Positions 7,624 through 16,693 of a stretch of DNA of 57,107 nt are shown here, in pieces. The position numbers and the translations under genes were made by a program. Origin of the DNA: CBDIHP01 sp965279195 (GTDB lineage: Bacteria > Planctomycetota > Planctomycetia > Isosphaerales > Isosphaeraceae); the NCBI GenBank assembly GCA_965279195.1, contig CBDIHP010000020.1:1-57107 (forward strand). Reading direction: 5' to 3'. Positions within the stretch are counted from its first letter, which is position 1; each line of letters starts with the position of its first letter. Below the pieces are notes generated by a model that did no database searches, had not been told where the DNA came from, and saw only the letters and a program-made list of their open reading frames with translations.

Positions 7624-10224
7624 ATGCCCTCGACCTCCCTGATCTACGACGGCACGCCCCTGAACGCCACCTCGGCCGGCTCAGGGGCCTATGCGCCGCC
7701 GGGCACCGGGACCGGCCTCTACGACACCGCCTCCACCGGCCTCCGGGGCTCGATCCTGGACGTGAAGGGCGGGGTCTGGTCCAACTCCGGGACCGGGGGC
7801 AACTTCCAGGGGGACGCTTCGGTCGCGGGCTCGACCGGCTACACCAACGCCCATGCCCAGTTCGGGGCCGCGTACTGCGGGCTCCTGACCCGGATCAAGG
7901 CGTACCTCCCGGCCTCGCTGGCGTCGGGCGTGTCGCACGCGGTGGCGGTCCGGAGGCAGGCCAACGGGGACTGCTACCTCTGCGACTGGGACCGGTCCAA
8001 CGGCAAGCTGATCCTCTACAAGCTCGTCTCGGGCACCCTCACGGCGATCAGCTCGTTCAGCAACGCATCCGCCCCCTACAGTTCGGGCGACGCCTACTCG
8101 ATCGACCTCACCCCGACCGGCACGTCCCCGACCACCCTGGCCGTCACGCTCCGGGACGAGACGACCAGCTCGGTCGTCTTCGCCGACTCCAGCGTGACCG
8201 ACTCGTCCTCGACGCTCCAGCGCCAGGGGTACCCCTCGATCGCCTGCTGGGGCACGACGGGGACGGCGACGTTCACGCGGGTCCAGCTCTACGGGGACGG
8301 CACGCTGGTCCCGATGTGGTCGGACAACTTCGGGGCCGTGTCGATCAGCTCCGCGATCGGGGGCTCGACCGCCTCGGACGGATCGGCCACCTGGGTCGCC
8401 AATCAGGGGGCGTTGGCGCGGGCCGCGACCGGGGCCTACCTGTCGACCACCGGCGTGAGCGTCCACCAGGTCGAGAACATCCAGCCGACCACGCACAACT
8501 ATGACGTCTTCTTCTCGATCGAGCCCGGCAGTTCGGGGGCGGCGGGTTACCAGATCGGGCTCGCGACCAAGTATCAGAAGGCGAAGGCGAATCTCGGGTT
8601 CCGGTTCTTCCTCGACGGCTCGGTGGCCTACCTCGAAGAGCAGTCCGACTTCACGAGCCGGATCCAGCTCGCGTCCACCGGCTACTCGGGCTTCACCACC
8701 CGCGCCGACGGCTGCCTGTCGTTCCGGGGCCAGGTCATAACCCTCACCCTCACGGGCGGGATCAACCTCACCCTCACCCTGACGGCCAAGCTGTGCGGCC
8801 CGAACATCGGGTACGCGGCCCTCTACGGGTACAACCCTCCGTCGGGCGGGATCACGTCGTCCGTCGGGCCCAGGATCGCCCAGATCGGGCTCGCCCGGTA
8901 CGCCGGGGCCGCGAGCCACTTATACATCCAGGCCCCATGGGATATGACGACCCTCGCCCCCGTCGTGGGTGCCAGCAAGGTCCCGAGCGGCCTCAACGTC
9001 AACAAGCTCCAGACCCTCGGCTACGCCGACAACGGGTACGAAGGCAACCGCCAGGTCGCGTTTTTGCTCGACGGTGTGCTGGGCTCGACCTTCACCTGGG
9101 CCCCGACGACCCCGGGCACCTTCTCGTCCGTCTCGATCGCGGCCGGGGCGTCGGCGGCCCGATCGATCTTCACGCCGGCCGCCGGGCTCCTGACCTCGCC
9201 CATCACGATCACCGGCACCAACTCGGCCAGCCTCGCCGAGACGTCCGCCACCGAGGCCGTCCGGAACAAGCTGGCGGTCTTCGTCGGCGACAGCCGCATG
9301 GACCGGAGCCAATCGACCTACTCGGCGATCTGGCCCGCGATGGAGACCGGGCTCGCGGCCACCTGGTGCCTGCTCTCCGAGGCGATCACGTCCTCGCGGC
9401 TGTCCGTCCCCGGGGCCCCCGACTACCAGATCAGCACCCGCTACGCCTCGACCTCGCTCTGGCACGACGCCGCGCGGGGCCAGGACTGCGTGATCGTCTG
9501 GGGCGGCCGCAACGACTTCGACAACGGGGTCTCGGCCGCGACGGCATTCACCGCGCTCCAGACGGTGGTCAACGGCCTCAAGGCGAACGGTTTCATCAAC
9601 ATCGCGGTCTGCACCGAGATCAGCTCCAACGCCGCGAATGTCGCGAACTACTGGGCCCAGGTCCTGGCGTTCAACACGAGCGTCAAGGCGGCCTACGGAT
9701 CGACCGGCACCGACACGTCGGTCACGGTCATCGACCTCAACGGGCTCAACTCGGCGTTCGGCACCCAGACCGGCTACACCAACACCAGCTATTACAACGG
9801 CGACGGGATCCACCCGACCGGGGCGTCCGGGGCGTCGGCGATCTCGGGGGCGTTCCTGACCTGGATCAACAGCCTCCCGGCGAGCCAGGGCATCGTCGCC
9901 GGGGCCCTCACGGTCAACTCGACCGGGACCGGGACCGTCTCGCTCTCGGCCACGAACTCCGTCAACGCGGTCGGGGCCTGCGCCTACAAGCTCCAGCGCA
10001 GCTACAAGGCCACCGGGGGCACCTGGGTCGACGTTCCGGGCCAGACCGGGACCGACACCGGATCGGGCGGGATCACGCTCGCCGACACCGGGCGGGATGC
10101 GGCGACCTATTTCTACCGCGCGGCCTGGACCGACACCGTCACGACCGTCTACTCCAACGTCGCCACGGCCGAGGTCGCGGCCGGTTCGTCGGCGGCGATT
10201 TATATCTTCAACTGCGAGGGCTGA
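7624..10224 (+). CDS. Tail fibre/receptor-binding protein with SGNH esterase domain
   Basis: This 866-residue protein has several domains. Residues 1-230 and 230-420 look like two laminin-G/concanavalin-type beta sandwiches (Gly/Ser/Thr-rich, with 'VRRQANGDCYLCDWD'). Residues 545-755 carry the SGNH/GDSL hydrolase blocks in order: 'VFVGDSRMD' (nucleophile Ser), 'VIVWGGRNDFD' (block III GxND) and 'NGDGIHPTGA' (block V DxxH). The last 100 residues resemble an Ig/fibronectin-like domain ('YFYRAAWTDTVTTVYSN'). It probably removes acyl groups from a host surface polysaccharide during adsorption. It lies among beta-rich virion genes ahead of the tail tube, an unusual place for a fibre. Confidence 0.75.
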   Translation: MPSTSLIYDGTPLNATSAGSGAYAPPGTGTGLYDTASTGLRGSILDVKGGVWSNSGTGGNFQGDASVAGSTGYTNAHAQFGAAYCGLLTRIKAYLPASLASGVSHAVAVRRQANGDCYLCDWDRSNGKLILYKLVSGTLTAISSFSNASAPYSSGDAYSIDLTPTGTSPTTLAVTLRDETTSSVVFADSSVTDSSSTLQRQGYPSIACWGTTGTATFTRVQLYGDGTLVPMWSDNFGAVSISSAIGGSTASDGSATWVANQGALARAATGAYLSTTGVSVHQVENIQPTTHNYDVFFSIEPGSSGAAGYQIGLATKYQKAKANLGFRFFLDGSVAYLEEQSDFTSRIQLASTGYSGFTTRADGCLSFRGQVITLTLTGGINLTLTLTAKLCGPNIGYAALYGYNPPSGGITSSVGPRIAQIGLARYAGAASHLYIQAPWDMTTLAPVVGASKVPSGLNVNKLQTLGYADNGYEGNRQVAFLLDGVLGSTFTWAPTTPGTFSSVSIAAGASAARSIFTPAAGLLTSPITITGTNSASLAETSATEAVRNKLAVFVGDSRMDRSQSTYSAIWPAMETGLAATWCLLSEAITSSRLSVPGAPDYQISTRYASTSLWHDAARGQDCVIVWGGRNDFDNGVSAATAFTALQTVVNGLKANGFINIAVCTEISSNAANVANYWAQVLAFNTSVKAAYGSTGTDTSVTVIDLNGLNSAFGTQTGYTNTSYYNGDGIHPTGASGASAISGAFLTWINSLPASQGIVAGALTVNSTGTGTVSLSATNSVNAVGACAYKLQRSYKATGGTWVDVPGQTGTDTGSGGITLADTGRDAATYFYRAAWTDTVTTVYSNVATAEVAAGSSAAIYIFNCEG

Positions 10225-10225
10225 G

Positions 10226-10774
10226 ATGCCGAACATCGACATCACGCCGGGGTCGGGCAAGACGGTCTCGACCACGCCGGTCGGGACGAGCTCGGGAGCC
10301 TATTCCGCCTCGGGCGAGGCCGCCTCGGGCGTGATCTACGTCTCGACGGCGCTCGCCACCGCCCCGACCCCCGTCACCAACAGCAACCCGTTCCCGGTCT
10401 CCGTCCAGCCGGGGGCCGCCATCCCGGCCTCGCTCAACTCGGCGGCGATCAACAACGGCACCACGGCCCTGACCCCCAAGTTCGCCAAGATCGCGGTCTC
10501 GGGGGCGACGGACAACGTCGTGGTGGCGGCGGTGGCCGGGAAGAAGATCCGGGTCCTCGAATACCGCTTCTCCGCGAACGGGACCGTCGCCCCCAAGTGG
10601 AAGTCGACCACGACGACCGACCTGACCGGGCCGTCGTACCTGACGCAGTTCGCGTCCGCCGGGGCAGCGTTCAGCCCCATCGGCCACTTCGAGACCGCCA
10701 CCGGGGAGGCGTTGGTCCTGAACCTGGACAACGCCATCGCCGTGGGCGGCCACCTGGCCTACGTGGAGGTCTGA
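10226..10774 (+). CDS. Beta-rich virion protein (probable decoration or fibre subunit)
   Basis: This 182-residue protein starts two bases after the fibre gene. It is Ser/Thr/Ala-rich with short beta strands ('GKKIRVLEYRFSANGTVAPK', 'EALVLNLDNAIAVGGHLAY'), a composition typical of trimeric spikes or head decoration proteins. There is no catalytic motif. The open frame extends much further upstream, but that part overlaps the fibre gene and is ignored. The gene at 13843 has similar organisation and may serve a related role. Confidence 0.7.
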   Translation: MPNIDITPGSGKTVSTTPVGTSSGAYSASGEAASGVIYVSTALATAPTPVTNSNPFPVSVQPGAAIPASLNSAAINNGTTALTPKFAKIAVSGATDNVVVAAVAGKKIRVLEYRFSANGTVAPKWKSTTTTDLTGPSYLTQFASAGAAFSPIGHFETATGEALVLNLDNAIAVGGHLAYVEV

Positions 10775-10776
10775 CC

Positions 10777-11445
10777 ATGTTCGGGGCCCTGCTCCTGCTC
10801 CTGGGCGGGTCGGGCGGTTCCGGCCGCCAGTACCGCGTCTATTCGAACGACGGGGCGGGGGGGCCGGTGGATTACTCGACGCCGATCGCCACCGTCTCGA
10901 CCCTCACCTACACCCCGACCGCGCTGCCCCACAGCAGCAGCACGACCTTCGCCGTGCGGGCCTACGACCCGGCGACCGGGCTCGAAGAGGAGAACACCGA
11001 CGCCCGGGTGACGATCCTCATCGACGCCTCGGGGAACGACGTGTCGGCCCGCCCGAACTCGCCCCAGGGCATCAGCGCCAGGGCGGGCGTGGCCGGGGCC
11101 GTGCGGGTCGAGTGGGCCTATGTCACGTCCGGGCAGGGGGCCGCCCCGACCTACTTCGATATCTGGTACACCGCCGGGTCGACGGTGAACTACGCCGCCT
11201 CGCCGCTGCTCTCCGTCGCCCACACGCCGGGCCGCCTGCACTACGCCGCCGACCTCCCGCCCCAGGCCGGGGGCGTCGCCGCCGTCGTCGGAGTGCGGGC
11301 CCGGAACGCCAACGGCCGCGACCCCAACACCGCGTCGGCGGCCGTCACCCCGATCGCCGCCGCCCCCTCGCCGCCGACCGCCACGAGCGTCGTCGGCTCG
11401 CCCCCCGTCGTCCCCATCACCCCGCCCGGCTCCACCGGGCCATGA
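10777..11445 (+). CDS. Fibronectin type III-like protein
   Basis: This 222-residue protein has a hydrophobic start ('MFGALLLLLGG') followed by two fibronectin III/Ig-like domains. The signs are 'YRVYSNDGAGGPVDYSTP', 'TFAVRAYDPATGLEEEN' and then 'VRVEWAYVTSGQG' with 'FDIWYTAGSTVNY'. The C-terminus is a Pro/Thr-rich stalk. Such domains are common on phage tails and capsids and help binding to glycans. The gene at 19665 is a second member of this class. Confidence 0.7.
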   Translation: MFGALLLLLGGSGGSGRQYRVYSNDGAGGPVDYSTPIATVSTLTYTPTALPHSSSTTFAVRAYDPATGLEEENTDARVTILIDASGNDVSARPNSPQGISARAGVAGAVRVEWAYVTSGQGAAPTYFDIWYTAGSTVNYAASPLLSVAHTPGRLHYAADLPPQAGGVAAVVGVRARNANGRDPNTASAAVTPIAAAPSPPTATSVVGSPPVVPITPPGSTGP

Positions 11446-11472
11446 TCGGCCATCTCCCCGGAGGCATTCGCG

Positions 11473-11979
11473 ATGTCGACGCAGTACATGAGCTTCAGCC
11501 AGCGGACCGCCCTGGAGACGCTCCTCCGGGCCGCGGGCCTGGACGTGAGCCTCGACTTCGACCGGACCTCGAACATCCTGAACACCAAGCAGAAGATCCC
11601 CAACCCGACCCCCCAGGGGACGGTCCCGCAGGCGATCAGCTTCGACCAGATCACCGCGGGGCTCGAAGCGTCCACCGTCCAGAAGCTGTGCGGGAACGGG
11701 CTCGTGGGCGAGTTCAGCGCGGCCGTGGACGCCCAGGCCCACGCGAAGATCACCCAGATCATCGGGTTCTGGTCCAAGGGATCCATCCTGACCGTGGACG
11801 AGATCGCGACCGTCACGGCCCTCACGTCCGCCACGATGCCGGATCCGTCCTGGCCCCCCACGATCGACGGCAAGACCCCGTTCGATCAGGCGCTGCCGAA
11901 CTTCGAGTGCTACATCGACAACACCAAGGTCACGCAGTGCCACCCGGCGCTCGTGAAAGAAGCCCTGGGAGTCGCCTGA
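11473..11979 (+). CDS. Hypothetical virion-region protein
   Basis: This 168-residue protein lies between beta-rich virion genes. It is mixed alpha/beta, with 'LPNFECYIDNTKVTQCHPAL' near the end containing two Cys residues. An AGGC/GGAG-type ribosome site precedes the ATG. No family is recognised. Confidence 0.65.
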   Translation: MSTQYMSFSQRTALETLLRAAGLDVSLDFDRTSNILNTKQKIPNPTPQGTVPQAISFDQITAGLEASTVQKLCGNGLVGEFSAAVDAQAHAKITQIIGFWSKGSILTVDEIATVTALTSATMPDPSWPPTIDGKTPFDQALPNFECYIDNTKVTQCHPALVKEALGVA

Positions 11980-11980
11980 C

Positions 11981-12529
11981 ATGCCGCTGCTTTCTCCCGA
12001 GCAGAAAGACCTTTTGATCCAGGTCCAGGCCGCGAACGGGCTCGACCAGCTCGACCCGGCCTCGGCCTCGAATCGCATGAACGCCGCCCGGACCAAGGTG
12101 ATCCAGTCTCCGAGGCCGTTCACGCTCGCGGGCGTGATGGGGCTGCTCTCGCCCGAACACGTCAACGCGGTGATGGACTATCACCTGTCATCCCGGGTGA
12201 TCGACGCCATCGAGGCGAACGACCGCCAGGCGGTCGGGATGTACGCGACCTTGTTCGTCGGCAAGGGATTCATCTCGGCCTCCGAGCGGGACGCCGTGCT
12301 CGCCGTCCTGGCCGCCACCGACCCCCGGGAGGTCCCCGAGAAGTCGCTCTACGACGAGCACTTCGGCGGCTTCTCCTACGAGATCGAGGAGGTCGAGGAG
12401 GAGAAGCTGTTCAACCCGGACGGGACGCCCCAGGTCGACGGATCCGGGGCCCAGCTGTACGGCCCGGCCGTCCACAGGACCCGCTACGGCCGCTGCCACG
12501 CGGCCCTGATCGTGGAGGCGCGTAGCTAA
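11981..12529 (+). CDS. Hypothetical virion-region protein
   Basis: This 182-residue protein begins 1 base after the preceding stop and ends on the start codon of the next gene. The first two thirds are helical. Residues 120-145 are strongly acidic ('EEVEEEKLFNPDG'). The spacing and coupling indicate one transcription unit with 11473 and 12529. No motif is recognised. Confidence 0.65.
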   Translation: MPLLSPEQKDLLIQVQAANGLDQLDPASASNRMNAARTKVIQSPRPFTLAGVMGLLSPEHVNAVMDYHLSSRVIDAIEANDRQAVGMYATLFVGKGFISASERDAVLAVLAATDPREVPEKSLYDEHFGGFSYEIEEVEEEKLFNPDGTPQVDGSGAQLYGPAVHRTRYGRCHAALIVEARS

Positions 12530-12960
12530 TGGGCGCAGTCATCAGCTTCAACAACGCCGGCAGCTCCACCACGGTCCTGTCCAGCGAACTCAGCTCGCTC
12601 GGGTCGGGCTCGGATTCCAGCGCCGGAAACGCGGTCGACAACACCCCATCGGGGGCCTCCCTGGGCTACACCCATGCGATCGCGGAGTTCGCCGGCACGT
12701 TCGCGGCCAACGCGAACGCGGGCAGCGCGGTCTACCTGTACGCGATCCTGTCGCTCGACGGCACCAACTTCGGGGACGCCAAGAGCAAGGTGGAGATCCT
12801 GGTCGGCGTCTTCCAGCTCGACGCCGCGACGACCCAGCGGGTCCCTATCTTCATCCAGATGTTCCCGTGCAAGCAGAAGTACCTGGCCAAGACCGACGCG
12901 GGCCAGACGTTGACCAGCGGCGCCATCAAGATCCTCCCCGGCAACTTCCAGTCGAACTGA
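12529..12960 (+). CDS. Small beta-rich virion protein
   Basis: This 143-residue Ser/Thr/Ala-rich protein has alternating strands ('AVYLYAILSLDGTNF', 'VPIFIQMFPCKQKYL'). The predicted composition matches decoration or fibre proteins. It is tightly coupled to its neighbours on both sides. Function is inferred from place and composition only. Confidence 0.65.
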   Translation: MGAVISFNNAGSSTTVLSSELSSLGSGSDSSAGNAVDNTPSGASLGYTHAIAEFAGTFAANANAGSAVYLYAILSLDGTNFGDAKSKVEILVGVFQLDAATTQRVPIFIQMFPCKQKYLAKTDAGQTLTSGAIKILPGNFQSN

Positions 12961-12961
12961 C

Positions 12962-13804
12962 ATGCCCTACATCGGATCCAAGCCGATCGGACGCCCCCGG
13001 CTCAACCGCGCGCACCCGCACGCGGTCGGGATGGTGGCGTTCTACCTCTTCAGCGAAGGGGGCGGGGGCACGGTCACGGACCTCGTGACCGGGTCCAGGG
13101 GCACCCTCACGTCCGGCCCGACGTGGGGCGTCAACCCCGGGTCCGGCGGCGGGGCCTCGATCAACTTCGCGTCCGCGTCGAGCCAGTACATCGACCTCGG
13201 CCAACCGGCCCTGCTCAACTTCAACGCCACGTCGGCGATGGGCGTGGCGGCGTCGTACCGGCTCCCCGCGACGACGCCGAACTTCACGAACTACATCCTG
13301 GCGTCCAACGGCAGCGAATGGGCCCTGGACGTCGAAGGGCCCTCCACCGGGGCCCGGTTCTACACCAATAACGGCAGCGGAGGCGGCTTCTGGACCGAGG
13401 GCCGCGCGCCGGTCGTCGGCGACAATCGCGTGGCGGGCGGGTCGGTGAACGTCGTATCCGGGGCCCAGGCGGGCTACCTGATGTGCGAGGCGGTGCCGAT
13501 CGGGTTCAGCAACCCGGCCTTCGCCTCCCTGCCGACGACCGCCGTGTCGACCCAGATCGGCATGGGGGCCGGCGGCTCCGGTCCGCTCAATGGCGGCCTG
13601 AACTGGGTCGCGCTCTGGAATCGGTACATCCCGCCGGACCTCATGGCCTCGTTCCAGCGCGATCCCTTCGCCTGCCTCCGTCCGGGCCCCCCGATGTTCG
13701 CGTTCGCGCCCCAGGCCGCCCCGCCGGTCGGCTTCGCCGGGTGGTTCCCCGGCTGGCCCGACACCTCGAATTCCCCCACGCTGCCCCAGCTCCTCGTCCT
13801 CTGA
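12962..13804 (+). CDS. LamG/concanavalin A-like binding protein
   Basis: This 280-residue protein reads like a single-domain LamG lectin. An opening 'GMVAFYLFSEGGGGTVTDL' is followed by 'YIDLGQPALLNF' and a closing 'WVALWNRYIPPDLMASFQRD', which corresponds to the common 'vWnRaLs..Eia.l..dP' end of LamG domains in tail proteins. The last 50 residues are Pro/Trp-rich. It probably binds host surface glycans. It has no signal peptide, as expected for a virion part. Confidence 0.7.
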   Translation: MPYIGSKPIGRPRLNRAHPHAVGMVAFYLFSEGGGGTVTDLVTGSRGTLTSGPTWGVNPGSGGGASINFASASSQYIDLGQPALLNFNATSAMGVAASYRLPATTPNFTNYILASNGSEWALDVEGPSTGARFYTNNGSGGGFWTEGRAPVVGDNRVAGGSVNVVSGAQAGYLMCEAVPIGFSNPAFASLPTTAVSTQIGMGAGGSGPLNGGLNWVALWNRYIPPDLMASFQRDPFACLRPGPPMFAFAPQAAPPVGFAGWFPGWPDTSNSPTLPQLLVL

Positions 13805-13842
13805 CCTTCTCATCTCGGCATATCTACAGGAGATTGCCCCTC

Positions 13843-14292
13843 ATGGCCGCAACTCGCTTCGCCCTCAACATCCCGTCCACCTCCCTCTCGGCCGGCGTCG
13901 CCAAGACCATCGCCATGGTCACGGCCCCGACCAACCAGCGCGTCAAGCTGCTGGGCGTGGCGGTCAGCTTCGATGGCCAGAGCACGACCGCCCAGCCGGT
14001 CCAGATCCGGATCTATCGGGCGACCACCGCCGGCACCTTCACCGCGGCGACCCCGGTGCCTCTGGAAAAGGACCTGTCCGGGACCATCCAGTCCACGGGC
14101 GGGACCAACGCGACCGTCGAGCCCACCGTGGGCGACGTGCTGAGGACGGTTACGGTCCACCCCCAGACCGGTTACGAGGTCTTCTTCCCCTTCGGGCAGG
14201 AGGTCATGATCCAGGGCGGCGGCCGCATCGGGGTCGAGATCAACGCGCCGGCCGCCGTCGCGGCCAGAGGCGTGATGACCTGCGAGGAGTGA
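13843..14292 (+). CDS. Beta-rich virion protein (probable decoration or head-fibre subunit)
   Basis: This 149-residue protein has a strong AGGAGA site at 13828-13833 before the ATG. It is a compact beta sandwich by composition ('RVKLLGVAVSFDGQSTTA', 'PVQIRIYRATTAG', 'VMIQGGGRIGVEINAP'). The resolved start matters because the frame is open 360 bases further upstream inside the previous gene. The strong ribosome site suggests high expression, fitting a many-copy virion subunit. Confidence 0.7.
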   Translation: MAATRFALNIPSTSLSAGVAKTIAMVTAPTNQRVKLLGVAVSFDGQSTTAQPVQIRIYRATTAGTFTAATPVPLEKDLSGTIQSTGGTNATVEPTVGDVLRTVTVHPQTGYEVFFPFGQEVMIQGGGRIGVEINAPAAVAARGVMTCEE

Positions 14293-14338
14293 TCCGCGCA
14301 GCTGACGCACCAACCGAACCCCGGACCCGGGATGAGCC

Positions 14339-15448
14339 ATGCCGAGTGACTTCAAGGCGCTCCGGAGGGGCAGCGCCTGGGCCCCCCTCATCGCAGGGCC
14401 CGAGGAGGCCGCCCCGGCCTGGCAACGCCCGGTCCGGGCCGATCCCCCCTTCGCGGCCCTGGCGCGGGGCTGGGCCGCGTTCTCGCCCCGGATCCTCGAC
14501 GTCCCCGCGCAGCCCGACCCGGGCTGGCGCGAGGGGCTGATCGTCTATGGGTCGCCGCCGCCCGTGCCGCAGGGGCGTGCGACCTTCGCCCCGCGCATCC
14601 TCGACCAGGCGGCCCAGCCGGATCCGGGCTGGCGCGCGGGCCTGATCGTCTACGGCTCGCCGCCGCCGCCCCCGGCCGGCTCGGCGACATTCGGCCGCCG
14701 CATCCTCGACCAGATCGTCCAGCCCGACCCGGGCTGGCGCGAGGGATTGATCGTCTACGGGTCGCCCGCACCGCCCCCGGCCGGATGGGTCAGGTTCGGG
14801 CAGAGGATCGTCGACGAGATCCCGAGGGCCGGCTGGGCGATGACGCCCATCGTGGTCGGCGGCTTCGCGGCCTCGGCCCCGGCCATCGCCTACGGCAGCC
14901 CGCCGCCCGCCCCCGAGGGCTCGATCTGGCTCGCCCCCATCCCGAGGGATCCGACCGCCGAGCCCCCGCCGGACCCGGGGATCCCCCCGACGATCGCCGG
15001 CCGCGACATGGACATCTTCGACGCGATCCAGGCCATCCTCGCCGGCACGGGGGAGTTCGCCCGCGACGGCGTGGATTACGGGTCGGCCGTCGAGGTGCTC
15101 GACCGATCGGCCGGGCAGTACCCCTGCGTGGCGATCGAGCCGACCGGGTTCGTCGAGATCAACCGCTGGGACGGCGTCTGCACGCTACGGACGGTGAATT
15201 ACGACCTCTCGATCGTGGTCCGGATCGAGGAGCCGAGGGAGCGATACCGGCAGCTGGAGTACCTCGCCACCGTCGCCCAGAACGCCCTCAGCGGCCAGAA
15301 GCTCGCCGGGATCGCCTACGGGCCATTCACGGCCGTGGCGAGGGGGACCATCTCCAAGTCCAGCCACCCCGAGCAGAAGATCGTCCTCTACGGGACGTTC
15401 GCTTATGTGATCCCCGATTACTCGGCCCGCGTCGCGACGCGGCCGTAG
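14339..15448 (+). CDS. Repeat protein fused to a tail-terminator-like domain
   Basis: This 369-residue protein has an N-terminal half of tandem repeats of about 35 residues (105 bp). Each contains 'QPDPGWREGLIVYGSP', a Pro-rich turn, and 'F..RILDQ' (units near residues 55-90, 90-125, 125-160 and a decayed fourth). From about residue 220 ('DIFDAIQAILAGTGEFARDG') the protein looks like a small tail-terminator/tail-completion domain, and its place just before the tail tube gene fits that. The repeats may be a spacer or binding array added to this domain. I know no close parallel. Confidence 0.65.
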   Translation: MPSDFKALRRGSAWAPLIAGPEEAAPAWQRPVRADPPFAALARGWAAFSPRILDVPAQPDPGWREGLIVYGSPPPVPQGRATFAPRILDQAAQPDPGWRAGLIVYGSPPPPPAGSATFGRRILDQIVQPDPGWREGLIVYGSPAPPPAGWVRFGQRIVDEIPRAGWAMTPIVVGGFAASAPAIAYGSPPPAPEGSIWLAPIPRDPTAEPPPDPGIPPTIAGRDMDIFDAIQAILAGTGEFARDGVDYGSAVEVLDRSAGQYPCVAIEPTGFVEINRWDGVCTLRTVNYDLSIVVRIEEPRERYRQLEYLATVAQNALSGQKLAGIAYGPFTAVARGTISKSSHPEQKIVLYGTFAYVIPDYSARVATRP

Positions 15449-15457
15449 GAGGCACGC

Positions 15458-15901
15458 ATGCCTGAGAATGCAGGGCTCTACGTCAACACCTACGACGTCG
15501 GCTGGACGCCGCAATCCTCGTCGCGGAGCGTCATCAACCACATCACCCAGAGCGCGGTCGACCGGGCGATCCGGAACATCGCGTTCTCGGGCGACGGCGA
15601 CGTGTTCCCGTCGTTCCGCACGAACGTCGCCGGCGACCCGTCGGTGAGCTTCCAGGGCGGCAACGTCGGCCGCTTCCTGGCGATCGCCCAGGGGCAGAAG
15701 GGGACGGTGGACTGGACCATCGGCGACGCCGCCAACGGGGCCCACGTCGGCGCGATCAAATACACGCTCATCAACGCTTTGCTGGGGAGCAACAGCTCCT
15801 CCCAGGCCAACCAGCAGTTCGGGGGGGCGACGGCCACGTTCGAGAGCTTCAGCTCCGACGGCGTGACCAATCCGCTCAGCTACACCTACCTGTCCTCCTG
15901 A
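15458..15901 (+). CDS. Major tail tube protein
   Basis: This 147-residue protein follows the tail-terminator-like gene and precedes the frameshifted chaperone and tape measure, the canonical place of the tube subunit. The composition is beta-rich with 'VSFQGGNVGRFLAIAQGQKG' and 'ATFESFSSDGVTNPLSYTYL', resembling tube proteins where the ligand-binding-like sandwich ends in an aromatic strand. It is expected to form stacked hexameric rings around the tape measure. Confidence 0.7.
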   Translation: MPENAGLYVNTYDVGWTPQSSSRSVINHITQSAVDRAIRNIAFSGDGDVFPSFRTNVAGDPSVSFQGGNVGRFLAIAQGQKGTVDWTIGDAANGAHVGAIKYTLINALLGSNSSSQANQQFGGATATFESFSSDGVTNPLSYTYLSS

Positions 15902-15954
15902 TCGCCGGCGCGTGGCCGGATGATTCGGGGGCTCGCGACGAACCGAGGACGACG

Positions 15955-16263
15955 ATGGACAAGAAACCCGACGCGATCATGTGCCCGCTCCAGAGCTTCG
16001 CCGGGGCGGGCGACGACGTGGAGACGCAGAGCTACAAGCTCTTCCAGGCCGCCCGCGAGATCATGGGGGTCGATCAGCCCCAGATGTTCAATCAGGGGGC
16101 CGTCCGATTCGTCGCCGCGTCCCCCTACGAGACGATCCTCTACCCGAAGATGCACCCCAAGGCCGGGCAGCCGCGCTACATCTGGACGCCCATGGAGGGC
16201 AATCCGGCGGTCAAGCTCGGCCACCTGAAGGACGAGGCGACGGATGCCGCAGCCGCGAATTGA
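15955..16263 (+). CDS. Hypothetical tail-region protein
   Basis: This 102-residue protein lies between tail tube and tail chaperone and overlaps the latter by 20 bases. It begins 'MDKKPDAIMCPLQSFAG' and is helical with one Cys. No family is recognised. The position suggests a tail assembly role. Confidence 0.6.
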   Translation: MDKKPDAIMCPLQSFAGAGDDVETQSYKLFQAAREIMGVDQPQMFNQGAVRFVAASPYETILYPKMHPKAGQPRYIWTPMEGNPAVKLGHLKDEATDAAAAN

Positions 16264-16693
16264 CGAGCAGTCCCGCCGCCGCGGGGACTTCCGGGCCGAC
16301 GTGCCGGTGGTCCTCGCGGACGGCCAGGTCTGGCACCTGAAGAAGCCCTCGATCCTCGTCGGCCGCCGCAAGGCCGAAGGGGCGACGGGCTATTTCACCC
16401 GGAGCAGCTTCGGCCCGGATTACTTCGAGAAGATCGAGGCGTTCTACCACGCCTCGACCGAGGACGACCCCGAGCCCTACATCGCCGCGTCGTTCGACCT
16501 GGCGATCGCCCTGCTCCTGCAGAATTACGACCTGACCGAGCAGGAGGCCGAGGACCTGGTCCTCTTCGACTTCAACGAGCCGCCCGACCCGGTGGCCGCC
16601 GAGCGCCGCGCGGTGATGCTCGACACCGCCTGCGGGATTCAAAAAAAAACCTCGGGGGCTGGATCCGGGGCCACCTCCTCTCCGCAGGCGTGA
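16244..16693 (+). CDS. Tail assembly chaperone, short form (G)
   Basis: This 149-residue protein sits immediately upstream of the tape measure gene. Its frame contains nine consecutive A (16641-16649), read as CAA AAA AAA ACC. Staying in frame gives a short Ser/Gly/Ala-rich end. A -1 shift gives the longer G-T fusion listed separately. Chaperones of this class coat the tape measure during tail assembly and are typically made in two forms at an unequal ratio. Confidence 0.75.
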   Translation: MPQPRIDEQSRRRGDFRADVPVVLADGQVWHLKKPSILVGRRKAEGATGYFTRSSFGPDYFEKIEAFYHASTEDDPEPYIAASFDLAIALLLQNYDLTEQEAEDLVLFDFNEPPDPVAAERRAVMLDTACGIQKKTSGAGSGATSSPQA

